From Hansfordia pulvinata (Eukaryota > Ascomycota > Sordariomycetes > Xylariales): 64,000 nucleotides of DNA. The notes beneath the pieces are model-generated. The model worked only from the letters and a program-made list of their open reading frames with translations. It did no database searches and had not been told where the DNA came from. The stretch is taken from contig BJKQ01000003.1 of assembly GCA_006538405.1 (NCBI GenBank), positions 2,480,001 to 2,544,000 on the forward strand, given 5' to 3'. Positions 24,718-36,882 of this stretch are shown here, in pieces. Each line of letters opens with the position of its first letter. Position 1 is the stretch's first letter. Position numbers and translations under genes: made by a program.

Positions 24718-26637
24718 ATGGCTGAAGCCTCATCCAGCTTGGATATGGCCCAGTCGCTCGTCTGGGGCTCGTCTCTGGCTCATCCAGATACTAACACCCT
24801 CGCCTCATTTCTTGACGGGGCGCGGGATCCCGAGCGCGCCTCTGGTTATTTTCTCAAGACTTGCTTGGATGAGGATGCTCTCACATAGGAGAGCAAACTC
24901 GCCGACTTCTTATCGCGATGGGAAAAGATTATCGCCACCTGTAAGCAGCCCTGCAGCCCTGGCCTTGCTACGCGTCTTGATGCATTCTCGATCATCCCTA
25001 CTAATCAACCCGTGATATCACTTGTGCAGTCTCGGCATTGGACCAGCCCAGGATAGTTGACCACCTTCAGGATCCCGTCACTCTCGCGGGGATTCGGGCC
25101 CGCGACAACGGCCGCTGTTGCCTGACCAAGGCACCCGGGTCATGGCTTGACTCTCTCGTCGTCGCCCATTTCATTCCCACTGACTTGACCTTATTGACTG
25201 CTGTGAGTCCTCGCGGCCTTCCCTGGTTTGCTATATACAAGGTATATATAGACACAGCTGCACGCACCTCATTGTGCCAGGGGCCCAGTCTTCAGCTGAC
25301 TCATTTCCCAGCCTGATCTGAATCCAATGCTCAACGCCTTCCTCGGCTCTGATCTTGCTGAGTGCTTAACATCTCCATCCCCCTTTTCCAACCCTGCTCA
25401 AAATCTATGGCTTATACGCAAGTCTGCTCTTTATGCTTTCATTCATGGATTCTTCAACGTCAATTTCAGTGGCGACCTAGTGAGGTCTCATCCCCTTGCG
25501 AGATCTGTCGTCACACCAATAATCAAGTAGCAGGCCTTTGCCGGCAAAACCATTCTCGGCAGACCCTCCTTGCCTGCGGCCATTCGAGACGCCCAAAATT
25601 CCTGGACATTCCACTCTCCCGATAAGACAGGATCCGATATCCCCGCTCCGGACAGGCGGGCCTTGCAAGCCCATCGCTGCTTTTCCGAGCCTATTCAGTG
25701 GCTCCGCATTCGAGACGAGATGGATTCACGACGCCAAAGTAAGGGGGCGGGCGTTGGTTCGGTTGGCCTTCGCCCGCACATGTCTTGTGAGCCGGGCCAT
25801 CTGACACGATGGCTTTGGACTTTTTGGCGACGCGCCCCGGCTCGCTTCCGAGCTGCAGTATATCGCTGCCTCGCTTCAGTAGGGGCATGGATGTATGGTC
25901 GCTCAAACAGCTTCAAGGTGCAACGGCTTCCTTTCGGGCTCTACCTGAAGCAGAGCCCAATCGCTTGGCACACAAGCCTGGTCAACGAGTTTGAAGCCCT
26001 GCGAAGCGTCCAGGATCACGTAGATCTCCCTACGCCTTCTCCCATGGACATTCTTATCTCCGGACCGCACAGCTACCTCGTCACGTCCAGAGTTCCCGGC
26101 TCGCCGCTTGGCTTCTTCATGCACGAACTCAGCGACGAGAGTCTCGACTCCATCAGCCGCGAGTTGCAGCATGGTCTGAAGCAGCTGCGCGCAATTCCAA
26201 AAACTGGGACACTGCCCCCGCAAGCCATCTCCAACGTCATGGGCGGGCCCTGCTTCGACTTTCGCATCAATGCTGCGCTACCGTACGAACAGGAGCGCGG
26301 CGATTTCGTCGGCCCTTTCCCCAGCGAGACCGAATTCAACAAGGCGTTGAAGGCCTACCCCCTACCGGACCTAGAGCAGAGCGGCGGCCACGACATTGTG
26401 CTCACGCACGGCGACATCAACATGCGCAACGTTCTCGTCCAGGATGGCAAGCTCTCCGGCATCGTGGACTGGGAGACGGCAGGCTGGTACCCGACCTACT
26501 GGGAGTACACCAAGGCCTGCTTCGCGACCAGGATCACGCGCCGGTGGATCCGGGAGACGGATCGCATCTTCGCCGGTCTGGGCGACTTCTCGTCGGAGCT
26601 CGAGGTCGAGAGGCAGCTGTGGGAGTACTGCTTCTGA
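24718..26637 (+). pseudogene. HNH-like/aminoglycoside-phosphotransferase fusion with premature TAG
   Basis: APH-fold small-molecule kinase fused to an N-terminal HNH-like segment, a pairing typical of filamentous fungi; the substrate is unknown. Exons: 24718-24940, 25030-25202, 25312-25479, 25534-26637. Introns of 89, 110 and 54 nt have GTAAGC, GTGAGT and GTGAGG donors and CAG acceptors, and all phases agree (555 residues). The HNH-like part has RARDNGRCCLT and WLDSLVVAHF. The APH part has VQRLPFGLYLK and LVTSRVPGSPLG. The Brenner motif LTHGDINMRNVL (Asp482, Asn487) and IVDWETAGWYP (Asp500) are complete. Codon 57 (24886-24888) is TAG between DEDALT and ESKLADFLSRWEKI. No GT-AG intron removes it while keeping frame. 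Everything after is intact and not eroded. The TAG may be recent, an error, or corrected at the RNA level. Confidence 0.8.
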
Positions 26638-27976
26638 CCAAGCAGTTGTTCAGATTCCCGAGGCTTGCGCGCGTTGCAGGAAATTGTCGCAGCGGCGCGT
26701 TTGGGCCGAGTGCCCGCCGTCAACGAGTTTGGCAGGACCTCTGATAAATGGGTTGGATATCCGCGAGGAGCCCAGCTTGAGCAACTCTTCAACCCTTTCC
26801 GGTTGGTACAGTTCGCACATCCTTCTCCAGAGACTGCGGGAGGGCTCGTACTCACAGAATGTCCCAATAGATTCAGGGTGTAATTGTGAATAGAATGCCC
26901 GAAGCAGAAAGAAGCGGTCTTTCGCAGAACACTGAGAACCGCCAGGTCAAGTGCGTGCTTAAATTGCTGGAGCGCAGTCATCTAGCCATTGTTGTCTAAG
27001 GTACTGGGTTCATTTACTCAGCCTTGTTCCATCTGTTCTTTGACTGGTACCTTACTAAAGCCGACAGACTACCTAAGCTGCGGCTTGTATAGCAGCCGAG
27101 GTCACCCACCTGGTCCTTGCAATCTTGTTCCCCGGAGAAAGGGAAACTTCCGATGGACATGAGTGGGTGGTCGTGGTTGGCCAAATGACAAAGCCAAGAT
27201 ACGTCAACTTACCAGGCCGTGGGTCGGAAGGACTGAACTGTCCACTAAGCCATGTGAAGGTACCTGATCCAGGGCGGGATGCGAGAAGGGACTGGGTTGC
27301 TCTTGCCCACGGCAGACTACAGTCAAATGCAAAAGAGCGGAAGGGCCTTGGGAAGGACCGAATCTTATTGGATGCGTACCTGCTCCATTTGACAGCGGTT
27401 GGGGGCGGATACCCGCGTCGGTACATCAATACAGCCTTGTTGGGCCAACTGCAGGTGGGAGCCGACCGGGAAAACCAGTGCTCTTCCACATCACCTGGTT
27501 CTACCACTGGGCGAAATGCTACATCCATCCCATATATTTTCCGAGTTCGCATTGATGGCAGACAGGAGACCAGCTTATAGCATGCGGCGACAGCTACTCC
27601 ATCACTTACCTCTCACGTCATACGCCTGGTCTATGGCCCGTCCTGTCCTGACAGCCTGGGGCCGTCGAGCCATCGCTGGCTCTATTCGTGCACTGCACTG
27701 CGCCCCTCACGCGCGATTTGATCCACGAAGGCCACGATCATTGGCCGCTCGTGAACCAACCGGAGGCGCTGCGGTGGCCCTGGCACCAAGGCAGTGCTCC
27801 GTCCAGGTATGCACGCTAATGTGCGTCAGTGTTGAGCTGATGAGACACAAGTGGGCGTGTCGATCACAAGGCTGAGGCAGAGCTTCGAGTGTCACCCCGG
27901 CAAAGGCGTGGCCTTGAAATTCTTCTTTTCCTCTCCTCCATCATTTCTGCAGCTCTGTTTAAGTCGCTTTTGAAAG
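26638..27976. other. Intergenic, no gene recognised
   Basis: 1.3 kb between two plus-strand genes. One open frame at 27125-27580 (+) lacks motifs and coding bias. Nothing else can be supported. Confidence 0.5.
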
Positions 27977-30213
27977 ATGCCAAGCTCGTCATCTTCCCTT
28001 CGAAGCCCATCTGTCTTCTCGCTGGGCACCAACGCAGCGGCGCAGCTGCTCGAGTACTACGACGATCTCGCCGGCCAATCGAGCGAGGCAGAATCTCTCA
28101 GCTACCTCCTACGAGAACTCGGATCTATCCTCAAACACGCGAGTGCAGGAATCGTCCTGGGCGGACCGCGGAAGTCTCGCGAGGATTCCCATGCGAGGTC
28201 TGAGTGTCCCATTTCACGGTGCTCGGAGTATTTGAAAGAGCTTGTGGAGGAATATGACAAGATCAGAACCTGCGATGTTAGGAGCTCGCTTGTGTCTAGT
28301 GAACCTGACTCTCGGCGTCCAGTCTACCCTTTGCAACAGAGGACGATTCTGAGATTGAAAGAAAAGGTCCACGCGGCATCCAACCTGCTATCCCAAGCTT
28401 TGCACTGTGACCAGCAGTTGGATATTTCGACGGTCGAGAAAATCGCCCATGATCATGGAGGAATAGGGCCATCGAAAACAGGGGCTGACCCGTGGAATGA
28501 CTTGAGGGCGGCGGAAGGGGGCCTGATAACCCACGACAACCGGCACTCCTACCCAGGTCGGCAGCCATCATCGTTCGACAAGACGCAACCCAGCGCCACT
28601 CACAGTGCTGGCAAAGACCCAACTGACGGAGAGAGCACTTGGCCTTTAAGAAGGCAAAGCGCCGATTCAGGCGTCAATTCCAACAACAGGACCGCCACTT
28701 CTCCGGATTGTCCCCATGTTCCAAGCAAAAGTACAGAAATCGAGGGCCGCGACGGGCCACAGGCCGCATGCGACCTAACAGTTGACACGGGGAGCGAAAA
28801 GCGCCGTGATACAATCCTGACCCAAATCCGCAGGGTCCTACTCAGCTCCTGGATCAACCTGCTGCTGCCAGCTGCCCCCGCAGGCATTGTGCTGTATTTT
28901 GCTGGCGTCAGCAACCCTCTGTTCGCCATTAACTTCATCGCTCTCCTTCCGCTGGGCTGGATAGTTCACTACGCAACAAAGCAGATCGCGTCGAGGCTGG
29001 GAGGCGGCCTGAGCGAACTCCTGAACACGACTCTTGGGTAGGTTCCCATCCCTTCGCTTCTCGACTCAACCCCCATCATACTCCGGGCGTTTCTGACTTA
29101 CTGCGGCTCAGCAACATTGGTAAGCTCGTCATGAGCACTGTGGCCTTGGCAGAAAATGAAGTTACTGTCGTGCAGACCTCTCTGATCGGCAATATGTTGG
29201 CGGGCAGCTTGCTCGTGCTGGGAATCTGCTTCTTGTGCGGGGGCTTGAAGCGGAAGGACCAGTTCTTCAATAAGACCGTTGCCCAAACCACCTCCAGGCT
29301 GTTCGCGCTAGTCGCTAGCGGTCTTATTGTCCCGACCTTACTCTCCCGTAACGTCTACATTTCAACCCGCGACATCAGCAAGCTATCACGTGGCACAGCT
29401 GTCGTTCTTCTCTTGACCTACGTATTTTACCTGGTCTTTCAGTTCAAAACACACAAGAATGTGTACAACGACGCAGTGCCCCAGGCTACGGGAATGAAGC
29501 TCAGGTGGGGAGAGAAAGGGAAGGCGGTGGTCGTCGAAGACGCTGGATCCCAAGGTGCGTGCGAGGGGAAGAACGCTGAGTCTTCTGGCGAGGTGACACC
29601 CCCTAACGGCGCATGCCGGCCGCGCGAAGAGCCCCAACTAGGGCTCTGGTTCGCTATCGTGACCGTGGCCATCGCCGGAGCCTTCACGGCGACATGTGCC
29701 GAGTTTGCAGTTGGCAGCCTTGACGAGCTGCAGGAGCAGGGCATTGCTGCTGAATTCAGTGGCCTAATTATCCTGCCCGTCGCGGGTAACATTAGCGAGT
29801 ACGCCAGCGCGGTGGCCGCGGCCCTGAGGGACGAGATAGATCAGGCCATCGGCATTGTCATCGGCTCCTCAATGCAGGTGGCCTTGGTGCTCACCCCGCT
29901 GATGATGCTTATCGGCTGGGGTTTGGGCATTGAGGAGATGAACATGAGGTTTGACGACTTTCAAGTCGTCGTCCTCTCCGTCGCCGTCTTGATGATCAAC
30001 TGCCTGTTGGTGGGCGGCAGGTCGCATTGGCTCGCGGGCGCTCTGCTAATCTACCTATACGTCATCATCGCCATCTGCTCCTGGTGTGAGTGTCCCTCTT
30101 CTGATTCACCTAGCGACGGGGCTCTTCCCCGGGGAAAGGCCATATACTCACAGACATTTCCAGGGTATCCAGTCGACGACAACCTTAGCATACCTGGTAT
30201 ACAATCGCACTGA
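27977..30213 (+). CDS. CAX-type Ca2+/H+ (cation) exchanger with long N-terminal extension
   Basis: Integral membrane exchanger, by family expected in the vacuolar or another endomembrane, moving Ca2+ or another divalent cation against H+. Exons: 27977-29037, 29112-30085, 30164-30213; introns of 74 and 78 nt keep phase; 694 residues. Residues 1-about 280 are hydrophilic and Ser-rich, with Leu/Lys helices (AAQLLEYYDDLAG, LRLKEKVHAASNLLSQAL) like N-terminal regions of fungal signalling proteins. The CAX core follows with helices from about 290. The c-1 repeat reads TTLGNIGKLVMS, with Lys358 where the family has an essential Glu. It is followed by VQTSLIGNMLAGSLLVLGICF. The c-2 repeat is normal: PVAGNISEY (Glu583) and GIVIGSSMQVALVLTP. 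A hydrophilic loop (about 470-530) splits the halves. The last exon gives YPVDDNLSIPGIQSH. The c-1 change may alter ion choice or abolish transport. Confidence 0.88.
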
Positions 30214-31304
30214 ACGAGGCGTGGGACTCGGCCGGAAGAGGGAACTCACTTTGAAGGGCTCGGCACGGGCAAGTGCCGGTGTTGTTCTTGTTCCTTTTTT
30301 TGACATCACTCTCAGTGTCGAGAAGTGTGGAATGCTGTCAGGGTCTCTTGGTCTATTCTTGAAGACGCGCCGAAAGTGAGCCGAGATCAAATGACGCGCG
30401 GGCCCCATCCGGGCCATGTCCACCGGCATAATCCTGCCGTAAGGCTAAACAGGGGTCTTTGGTGGGCGGGCACGATGGGCTGTCCACACGTGGGGCTCGA
30501 CGCCGTTCAGCTCGTCCACTGGACGAGACGACTAGTGCTGACAGCGGAAGAGGGAGCGTTGCAAGGTGGGTTTGGATGAATCGCAGAGTTGGGTCCTCAT
30601 TTTCATACTCTTCTCTATTTCTGCTGGATGAATAAGTCTTTGTGAGCCAGTGTAAGGTATGGAGCATACTTGAGTAAAGGACACCTCCGTTGGCGCTGAA
30701 CTGCCGTTGCCGTCTCATCCCTTTGAGCCAACCCCGTTGAGCTGTTTGACTGTCCGTTTGTTCCCAAAGGGAGCCAGCTAGGATACAAGAAGGCTTACGA
30801 ATCTGGGGGTGTCTTCGCGCGAGCCAGAGGTACGCGTAGGGGGTTTGAAGCGAACCCGTGCTGCTAGAAAATCAAGAGCCGTCGATCCCACGGATAGAAG
30901 AAGCATAATGCGAGGACTCTATTATTACCTACCGTCCCTAGCTTACGCAAGCAGGGGCCAGTGGAGCGGACGGGCCTGTGCGCAGCATGCAAGACATGGG
31001 TGCTGCCGAAGGTGACCCGTCTAGACGATACTTGGAGGAATCGGACCCCGGCGCGGCTGAGAGTCACCACCGCCAGCTCTTCATTTCGTCGATGAGCCAG
31101 CGATCCGGCCTTCCTCAATGAGCAGAGTTGGAAGCTGAGCGACGCTGGACCGCTCTGTTCATAAAAGCGCGAACGGAGCCCACACAGAGATTGCCACCCA
31201 GCAACATCATCACACTCCAGCAGAACCCAGCCCAAAGCAGGAGCCTTTAACACGCACGCCCCTAAGAGCCACTCACCACAAATCAAACCACGCCGTCCGC
31301 CACC
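30214..31304. other. Intergenic, no gene recognised
   Basis: About 1.1 kb between two plus-strand genes. A TATA-like CATAAAAG at about 31159-31166 lies some 140 bp upstream of the next ATG. No supported ORF. Confidence 0.5.
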
Positions 31305-31754
31305 ATGAAGACTTTCGGAGCCCCCCTCGTCGCCGCGCTGGCCGCGCTGGTGGTCCAGACCGCGGCGTACGACGTCAACGTGCAAATATACACGACGCCC
31401 GACTGCAGCGACGCCGGCGTGACCAAGTCTTGGACCGGCACCGAGGGCTACGAGTCGGACTGCATGGTGCTCGACAACATGCAAGCCTACAAGTTCGCCG
31501 CCATGGACACTGGTTCCGCGTATGTTGCCATCCTCTTCCCCTTCCCCTTTCTTCAGGGCACTGCCTTCCCCGTTGCCAAAGTGACGACTGCTGACCTTGG
31601 GTTGTGTCCCCCCCTTTATAGCGTCAAATGCAGCGCCCACTTCTTCCAGAGCAGCGACTGCAAGATCGACTTTGGCTACGTGACGGACACGGACACGTGC
31701 GAGAACATGCCCGTCGGGTCGGTCAAGCTGACCTGCTGGAGGACCGGCGCGTGA
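31305..31754 (+). CDS. Small secreted protein with six cysteines
   Basis: 115 residues in two exons, 31305-31519 and 31622-31754. The 102-nt intron starts GTATGT and ends TATAG, phase 2. Signal peptide MKTFGAPLVAALAALVVQTAA, mature start near YDVNVQIYTTP. The mature chain has six Cys (PDCSD, SDCMV, VKCSA, SDCKI, DTCEN, LTCW), enough for three disulphides, and no membrane segment. Size, secretion and even Cys count fit a candidate effector or surface protein. I know no named family and propose no activity. It faces another secreted Cys protein that ends at 32589 on the other strand. Confidence 0.85.
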   Translation: MKTFGAPLVAALAALVVQTAAYDVNVQIYTTPDCSDAGVTKSWTGTEGYESDCMVLDNMQAYKFAAMDTGSAYVAILFPFPFLQGTAFPVAKVTTADLGLCPPLYSVKCSAHFFQSSDCKIDFGYVTDTDTCENMPVGSVKLTCWRTGA

Positions 31755-32588
31755 GCGAGGTTCCCTGAGGAAGGGCTGGGCAGTGGGATTTTTGTTTTGT
31801 TTAATGATTTGGATCATGCGTCCTGGAGGCACATGGCAGTTTGTTCATAGCGCGTCACTTTCCTCTTCTTCTTCTTTTCTTTTTATTTCTTCCAGCATAC
31901 CTCACGTATATAAAAACCTTGTATTCTTGTCAAGACAGATATCAATGTGTACCATTCTTCTTCATCATGACCTGACGCTTGAGCTATTGCCCCACGGGAG
32001 CTGGTTCAGCGGCGCGCCCGTTCTAGGGCCTCTCTACCTAACTTGGAGCCGGGAAGTGAACCCCCACGCGGGTGCGCGGCGTCCGTCGTCGGAGCCGGTT
32101 TAGTCTCACAGTGAGCCGAGCGGACACGGCCGCGCGCGCAAGGCAAGGCTCAGGGGCGGCAGGCTCACGCAGAATGACGACTGCGCCGCTATAGTCCGTT
32201 CAGGTCGGCCCAAGTGGTGATGGCTGCCTTCCGTACACTCTCAGGAGCCCCTCGCCTTTGCAAATATACTAAACCACACGCCACGCACCCACCTGGGTCA
32301 CGGCAGCCGTCCGTCACGCGATGCCTGATGAGTCTCGATGGAGTTTTCCCTCTAATGACGGGATCGTTTGTATCTCTATATTCTCTATATCCGGGCCCTC
32401 TCAATCTTGGGACTTCCTGAACCAACCCCCCCCTCTACTAAATCATTCGCTTTTCACCCAAGTACCTTAGGTGGTAAAAGGTCCAGCTGCCAACAAGGCA
32501 GGCTTCGCCTCCCAACACATGCATCTTCGGACGTATGTCATCCTGATCCGCTACCTCGGTGCTCGCTCCGGGGTTCCGCCGTCCGCGA
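31755..32588. other. Intergenic between convergent small secreted-protein genes
   Basis: Shared 3' flank of both genes. T/C-rich after 31855. No supported coding frame. Confidence 0.5.
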
Positions 32589-33147
32589 TCATTTCTCGCA
32601 GTAGAAGACCTTGTTCCAAAGCACCACGGCCTCGTGGCACCTGCTGCACTTGGGGTCGGCCATGGCCGTGCACTTGCTGTGGTCCGGCTCCCCCTTCCCG
32701 CCGGACTTCTCGCAGAGCTGCTCCTTGCACTTATCGGCTTCGCGCCGGAGCAGCGCGCTGTCCCCCCGCCTGCGGGGCGTCGTCGCCGCCGCCGAGCCCT
32801 CCCCCTCCTCCCGCCTGAGCGCCCTCTCCAGGGTCAGGCGCAGCTTTCTTGTTTCCTGAGGGTCCAGGTCGACCGAGTCCAGCACGTTGCGGTCGGCGTC
32901 GACGCTGTTCATGACGTTCCTGTCCGTGTCGATCGTCGTGTCGACGGCGTCGTGGTTCCTCATCAGGACCTCGGTGGCGTCGTGGAAGGACAACGCGCGC
33001 CGCTTAAGGGGGAACATGGCATGTCAGTCGGCTGGTGTTTCTTCTCCGTCTTGTTCAAGGGAGGGGGTAAGTATTTACCGGAGCAAGTTCCGGAGCCATG
33101 GCAGAGACGCACGAGGCCGCGAGGATCAGACCAATGAAGAACTTCAT
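32589..33147 (-). CDS. Small secreted protein, repeat plus C-terminal Cys cluster
   Basis: 160 residues. Exon 1 33147-33079 encodes a signal peptide (MKFFIGLILAASCVSA). The 76-nt intron 33078-33003 starts GTAAAT, has CTGAC as branch site and ends TTAAG, phase 0. Exon 2 is 33002-32589. The mature chain has two near-repeats, TDRNVMNSVD and ADRNVLDSVD, then a charged helix (TRKLRLTLERALRREE). A C-terminal cluster of six Cys follows (KCKEQLC, SKCTAM, PKCSRC, FYCEK). The paired CxxC-like spacing could bind metal or form disulphides; I cannot tell which. RR at the start of the mature chain could be a dibasic processing site. Family unknown; candidate effector by size and secretion. Confidence 0.8.
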
Positions 33148-33383
33148 TTTGGGAAAAAAAAAAAAAAAACAAGATGATTGCAGCTGAAGAAACGAGCGAG
33201 GGATTCGGTGTGGTGTGTGCCAATTGCGACTCCAACAAGAATGAGGAGATCTACAGAAGAGAGAACTGGGAAAGGAAGCGTAAGGAAAAAAGGGCCAAGT
33301 CGATGATGATGATGATTATGATGATGATGATGATCTGGTAGAGCAATCAGAATGCCCAAGCAAGCACGGGGAGCATCGGATTC

Positions 33384-33389
33384 TTTATA
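33384..33389 (-). promoter_or_regulatory. TATA box of the 33147 gene
   Basis: TATAAA on the minus strand (in GCCTATAAAGAATCC), 237-242 bp upstream of the ATG at 33147. Confidence 0.5.
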
Positions 33390-35873
33390 GGCCTGGGCAT
33401 GCGCCCGGGGGCAGGCACGCAGAACTCTCTTGTGGTGTCGCCTTGGAGCGCAAGAGAGACGACACACGTCTCCCTGGAACTCGACTCAAGGCGTCGAGGG
33501 AGACATCTCTCACCGGGCTGAATGCATGCGTGCGTGCGTGCGTGCACGGCGAGGCTGCTGGGTTCGTGGAACCACCGACCTGTTCGCCTCCGCAAAGGCG
33601 ATTGCTTCCAGGAGGTGGCGCTGAGAGCTCGCAGCCGCCCCAGCGAAGAGATGAAAAGAAAAAAAGAAAAAAAGAAAGGAGGACACGGCCCGTGGTGCAA
33701 AGCCAACCGTTTCGCACCACTCGCCCGTTGGCGGTTGCTGAAACCGTTGATATTGTTTGTCATGACCACATAGGTCCGGTCCGACGGCGGCGAGCGAACC
33801 CGAGCTTCCGTGGGTCTTTTGGCTTTCTGTGCCTGCCCCACGCTCGGAGCCTCCTGTCTGCCGGGTCCCTGCCCAAAATAGCGTTTGTTGCGGCGGTGCT
33901 GCAGTGGCACGCAACAACCAAGGGTGGGCGATGGCGGGAAAAGAGTCAGAGAGGAGGCGAGGCGGGACTGCGTAGAGGTCAGCCCGGGCGGCTCACACCC
34001 ACCCATTACGCCTCACCGCCGGTGAGCGAGATGACAGGGCGGGCGTTGCCCAGGGCTCGAGCCCGCCACCCGCCCCAATCATCACACACTCGCGAGGGCA
34101 CGCCGCGGTTTATTACAAGCAGAAGCCGTTGCGTCTCGCTCGCAGGCATAGCATAGCATAGCATAGCATGATAGCATAGCACAGCATGACACCAAGTCGG
34201 CGGCGGAGATGGTTTCCAACCCGCAGATACCTTGTGTCCAACACACGTTCGTAAACCATCCGATACCTATCTCATGTCAGTATACCTCAGGTCAGTACTT
34301 GGCCAAGTCGTCGCATCTTGGGCGGTGGCCTTGCAAACTCCAAATGGGCCTCGCACGGACTTCCATCAGCCTCGAGTAGGGATGCTCGCCTCCCGGCATA
34401 ATTAGGTCAGGTAAGACGTGGCAAGGTGCGAGGTCTCGCCGGGGTGAGAGTTGGCGAGCTGGGCTGGCCCGCCCTTCTCAGATAGATCCCAGCAGTGCGC
34501 CACGTTGTGGGTGACGGGGAAGCCGCACGAGACGGAACCCCTCCTCCTCAACAGGGCAGGGCGCAAGTAGTACGAGTAAAAGGTCACCTCGCAGTCATCC
34601 ACCCCTTAGGTAGGTCCTCGGCTTCTCTCTTCCGAAGTCCCATGTCAGGTCCCGCCCACAAGGCGCGTAAGGCTGGCGAGCTTTTCTCCTTTTTTTCTTT
34701 TTTTCTTTTTTTAGTTTGCTCAGCGCCGACCACACTGCCGAGCTGGGATCCTCCTCCCCACCACACAGACACAGATTCTTCATTCGCCCATACAGCCCCA
34801 TCGTGCGTGTTAACCATCAGCACAGGTACATGTTTAGAAGACAGCGGGTCCGCGCGTTTCCCACTCGAATCAGCCGCAAGCCCGCCACTCATCTTTCGAG
34901 GCGGCTGAGAATGGGGCGAAATGACGACGAAAAGGAGAACAAAGGGGACGTTTGGCGCATCGTCCGTTTGCTGCCCTGGGCTTCGTTCGCGGTCTTCACT
35001 CCACGTCCAGGCGCCCGGAATGAACGCGCCTCTCTCGAAATAGATCTTTTTTTTAAGAAAAAAGAAAAAAAAAAAGAGAAAGAAACAGAGAGAGAGAGAG
35101 AGATGTAAAGGAGCATTTTCCAGTCAGTTGTCGATTTGTATACAACATTACCCACCGAGACGTTTGTCGAATGTTCTCACAATGCAGATCACACAGCCCC
35201 GAGTGGCCGGAATCGCGGCTTCTTCTGCCGGCCTTTGCCACTCTTCACAAACCTTGACTCTCTATTACATCTCCCGCCACAGCCTCGTCGTGTGCGGAGA
35301 ATACATATAGCTCGCTCTGGGCTGGGATCAACGTCCCGTGAGACTCGGCCCGAGTTGAGGATGAGCCAAAGGATCCGTTTCCATGTGCATTCTTATACGT
35401 AAGGTACCTTAGGTAATGGTATTGGCCGAATGAAGCGACGGGAGAGGTTGCTGTTCAAGTATTCGCCATGTTGCCGGCCGAATTCTCGCCACAGGCAAGA
35501 AGCTGTGATGATCCCGTCGCCCCGTTACGCCCCAGCATGTTCACCCACTCGTCCCTATCCGCACGCCGCTTGTCCGCAAAGTACCCCGGCCGGCGAGCAG
35601 CGGCTCGCAGGTCGAACACCGCCGGTCAGAGTTGCTGGTGCCGGAAGAGACCTTGCGAGTGACTGCCTTGTCCACCGACAGCGGCCTAATGGGACGACTC
35701 AAGGCAGAGCAGTCCCGTGAGTGACGACGCGGGAAGATCTCGCGTGGACCGTCATGGTCAGTGGCTGGACCGAACCGACAGCCGTGTTTGTGACCCGGGC
35801 AGTGGATCGCTATTGAAGTGACTATAGCCTGATATGCCGCACGACGTCTGGTCTGCGTTGACAACCTGCCTCA

Positions 35874-35897
35874 CCCCCCCCCCCCCCCCCCCCCCCC
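35874..35897. repeat. Poly-C tract, 24 nt
   Basis: Uninterrupted run of C, preceded by TCA and followed by TCT, in intergenic DNA. Confidence 0.9.
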
Positions 35898-36522
35898 TCT
35901 TACGGGATACGAGATTTATAGGGATATGGATGCCTTAGTTAGGCCGGGAGCTACTTTTATGCCGCGGCGAGAATCCGAATTCGAAGCTGTCTTCGCTCTG
36001 GTCATCCGTCATTGGGCATTCAGAGCCGTATTGGAGAATGCCATTGCACGGCGACGCCGACCCTGTGCCAGCTCCCGTACCTACAAAGACTTCGGATCTA
36101 TCCGATGGCGCGGACAGTGGTGCCCACGATAGCCCACGACAGCTTATGTGACCACTGGAGCCCTACAGCCGCGATGGGCCAGGCCCAAAGTGCGCTAAAG
36201 CCGCCACTAAAACCACTCCTGGAGATCCACCATCTTCTTTCGTCTTTGCGTCCCGATTCACCGTCAACGATTACGTAGGTACATATCACCTCAAGGTCAT
36301 CTTCTTGCCACGATACAGCAGCCAGGAGCCTCCACCTCGACCAGATGCTGACATCAGATCACCCAAGAGACATCCACACCTACCTTACCTTACATTTTCG
36401 TACGGCAGGCAGGTAGACACCTGACCTAACGGCATCTCACTCACCCCCGGGGAGTCAGCACTCTGGTTGCCTCAGGCGGCCGGCCCCCCTCGGGCCTCCC
36501 CATATCCATATCACTCACAAAA

Positions 36523-36851
36523 ATGCCCACCACCACCACCGCCGCCGCTACACCAGCAGCCCAACCCCGTCCACGTCCCCGCCCCGTAGTAGCCATCGCG
36601 CCGGCGGCGTCAGGCGGGCGGCCCGGCCCCGGCCCCGGCGCCCTGGCCGCCGCGGAGACGACCATGCCCCGCGCCTGCCGGAACTGCACGCGGCGCAAGG
36701 TCCGGTGCGACAAGGTGTCGGGCGGGGGTGGAGGAGGAGGCTGCGCCAGCTGTCGGCGGGGCGGGCTCGAGTGCGTCTACGGCCCTGCTGCCGCGGCGGG
36801 CCATTCTCCTCCCGCTGCGGCGGCCGAGCGGGCGAGGAAGAGAAGGATGGT

Positions 36852-36882
<31 letters not shown>

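Larger units (their letters stand above)
33148..36522. other. Intergenic, divergent promoters and repeats
   Basis: 3.4 kb between divergent genes. It holds an ATG/ATC triplet run near 33305-33335 and GCATA units at about 34145-34190. A-rich purine tracts lie near 33655-33680 and 35055-35105, and a 24-nt poly-C at 35874-35897. Long minus-strand frames (33347-34006 and others) translate repeats and lack motifs. Confidence 0.5.

Noticed and set aside
25480..25533. Second in-frame TAG (25528) in the APH gene taken as another nonsense codon
   Set aside because: It lies in a 54-nt intron with GTGAGG donor and AGTAGCAG acceptor; removing it keeps phase and joins FSGDL to AFAGKTILG.
33347..34006. 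219-codon minus-strand frame upstream of the small secreted-protein gene
   Set aside because: It covers that gene's TATA box, translates A/T-run repeats and lacks features of a protein.
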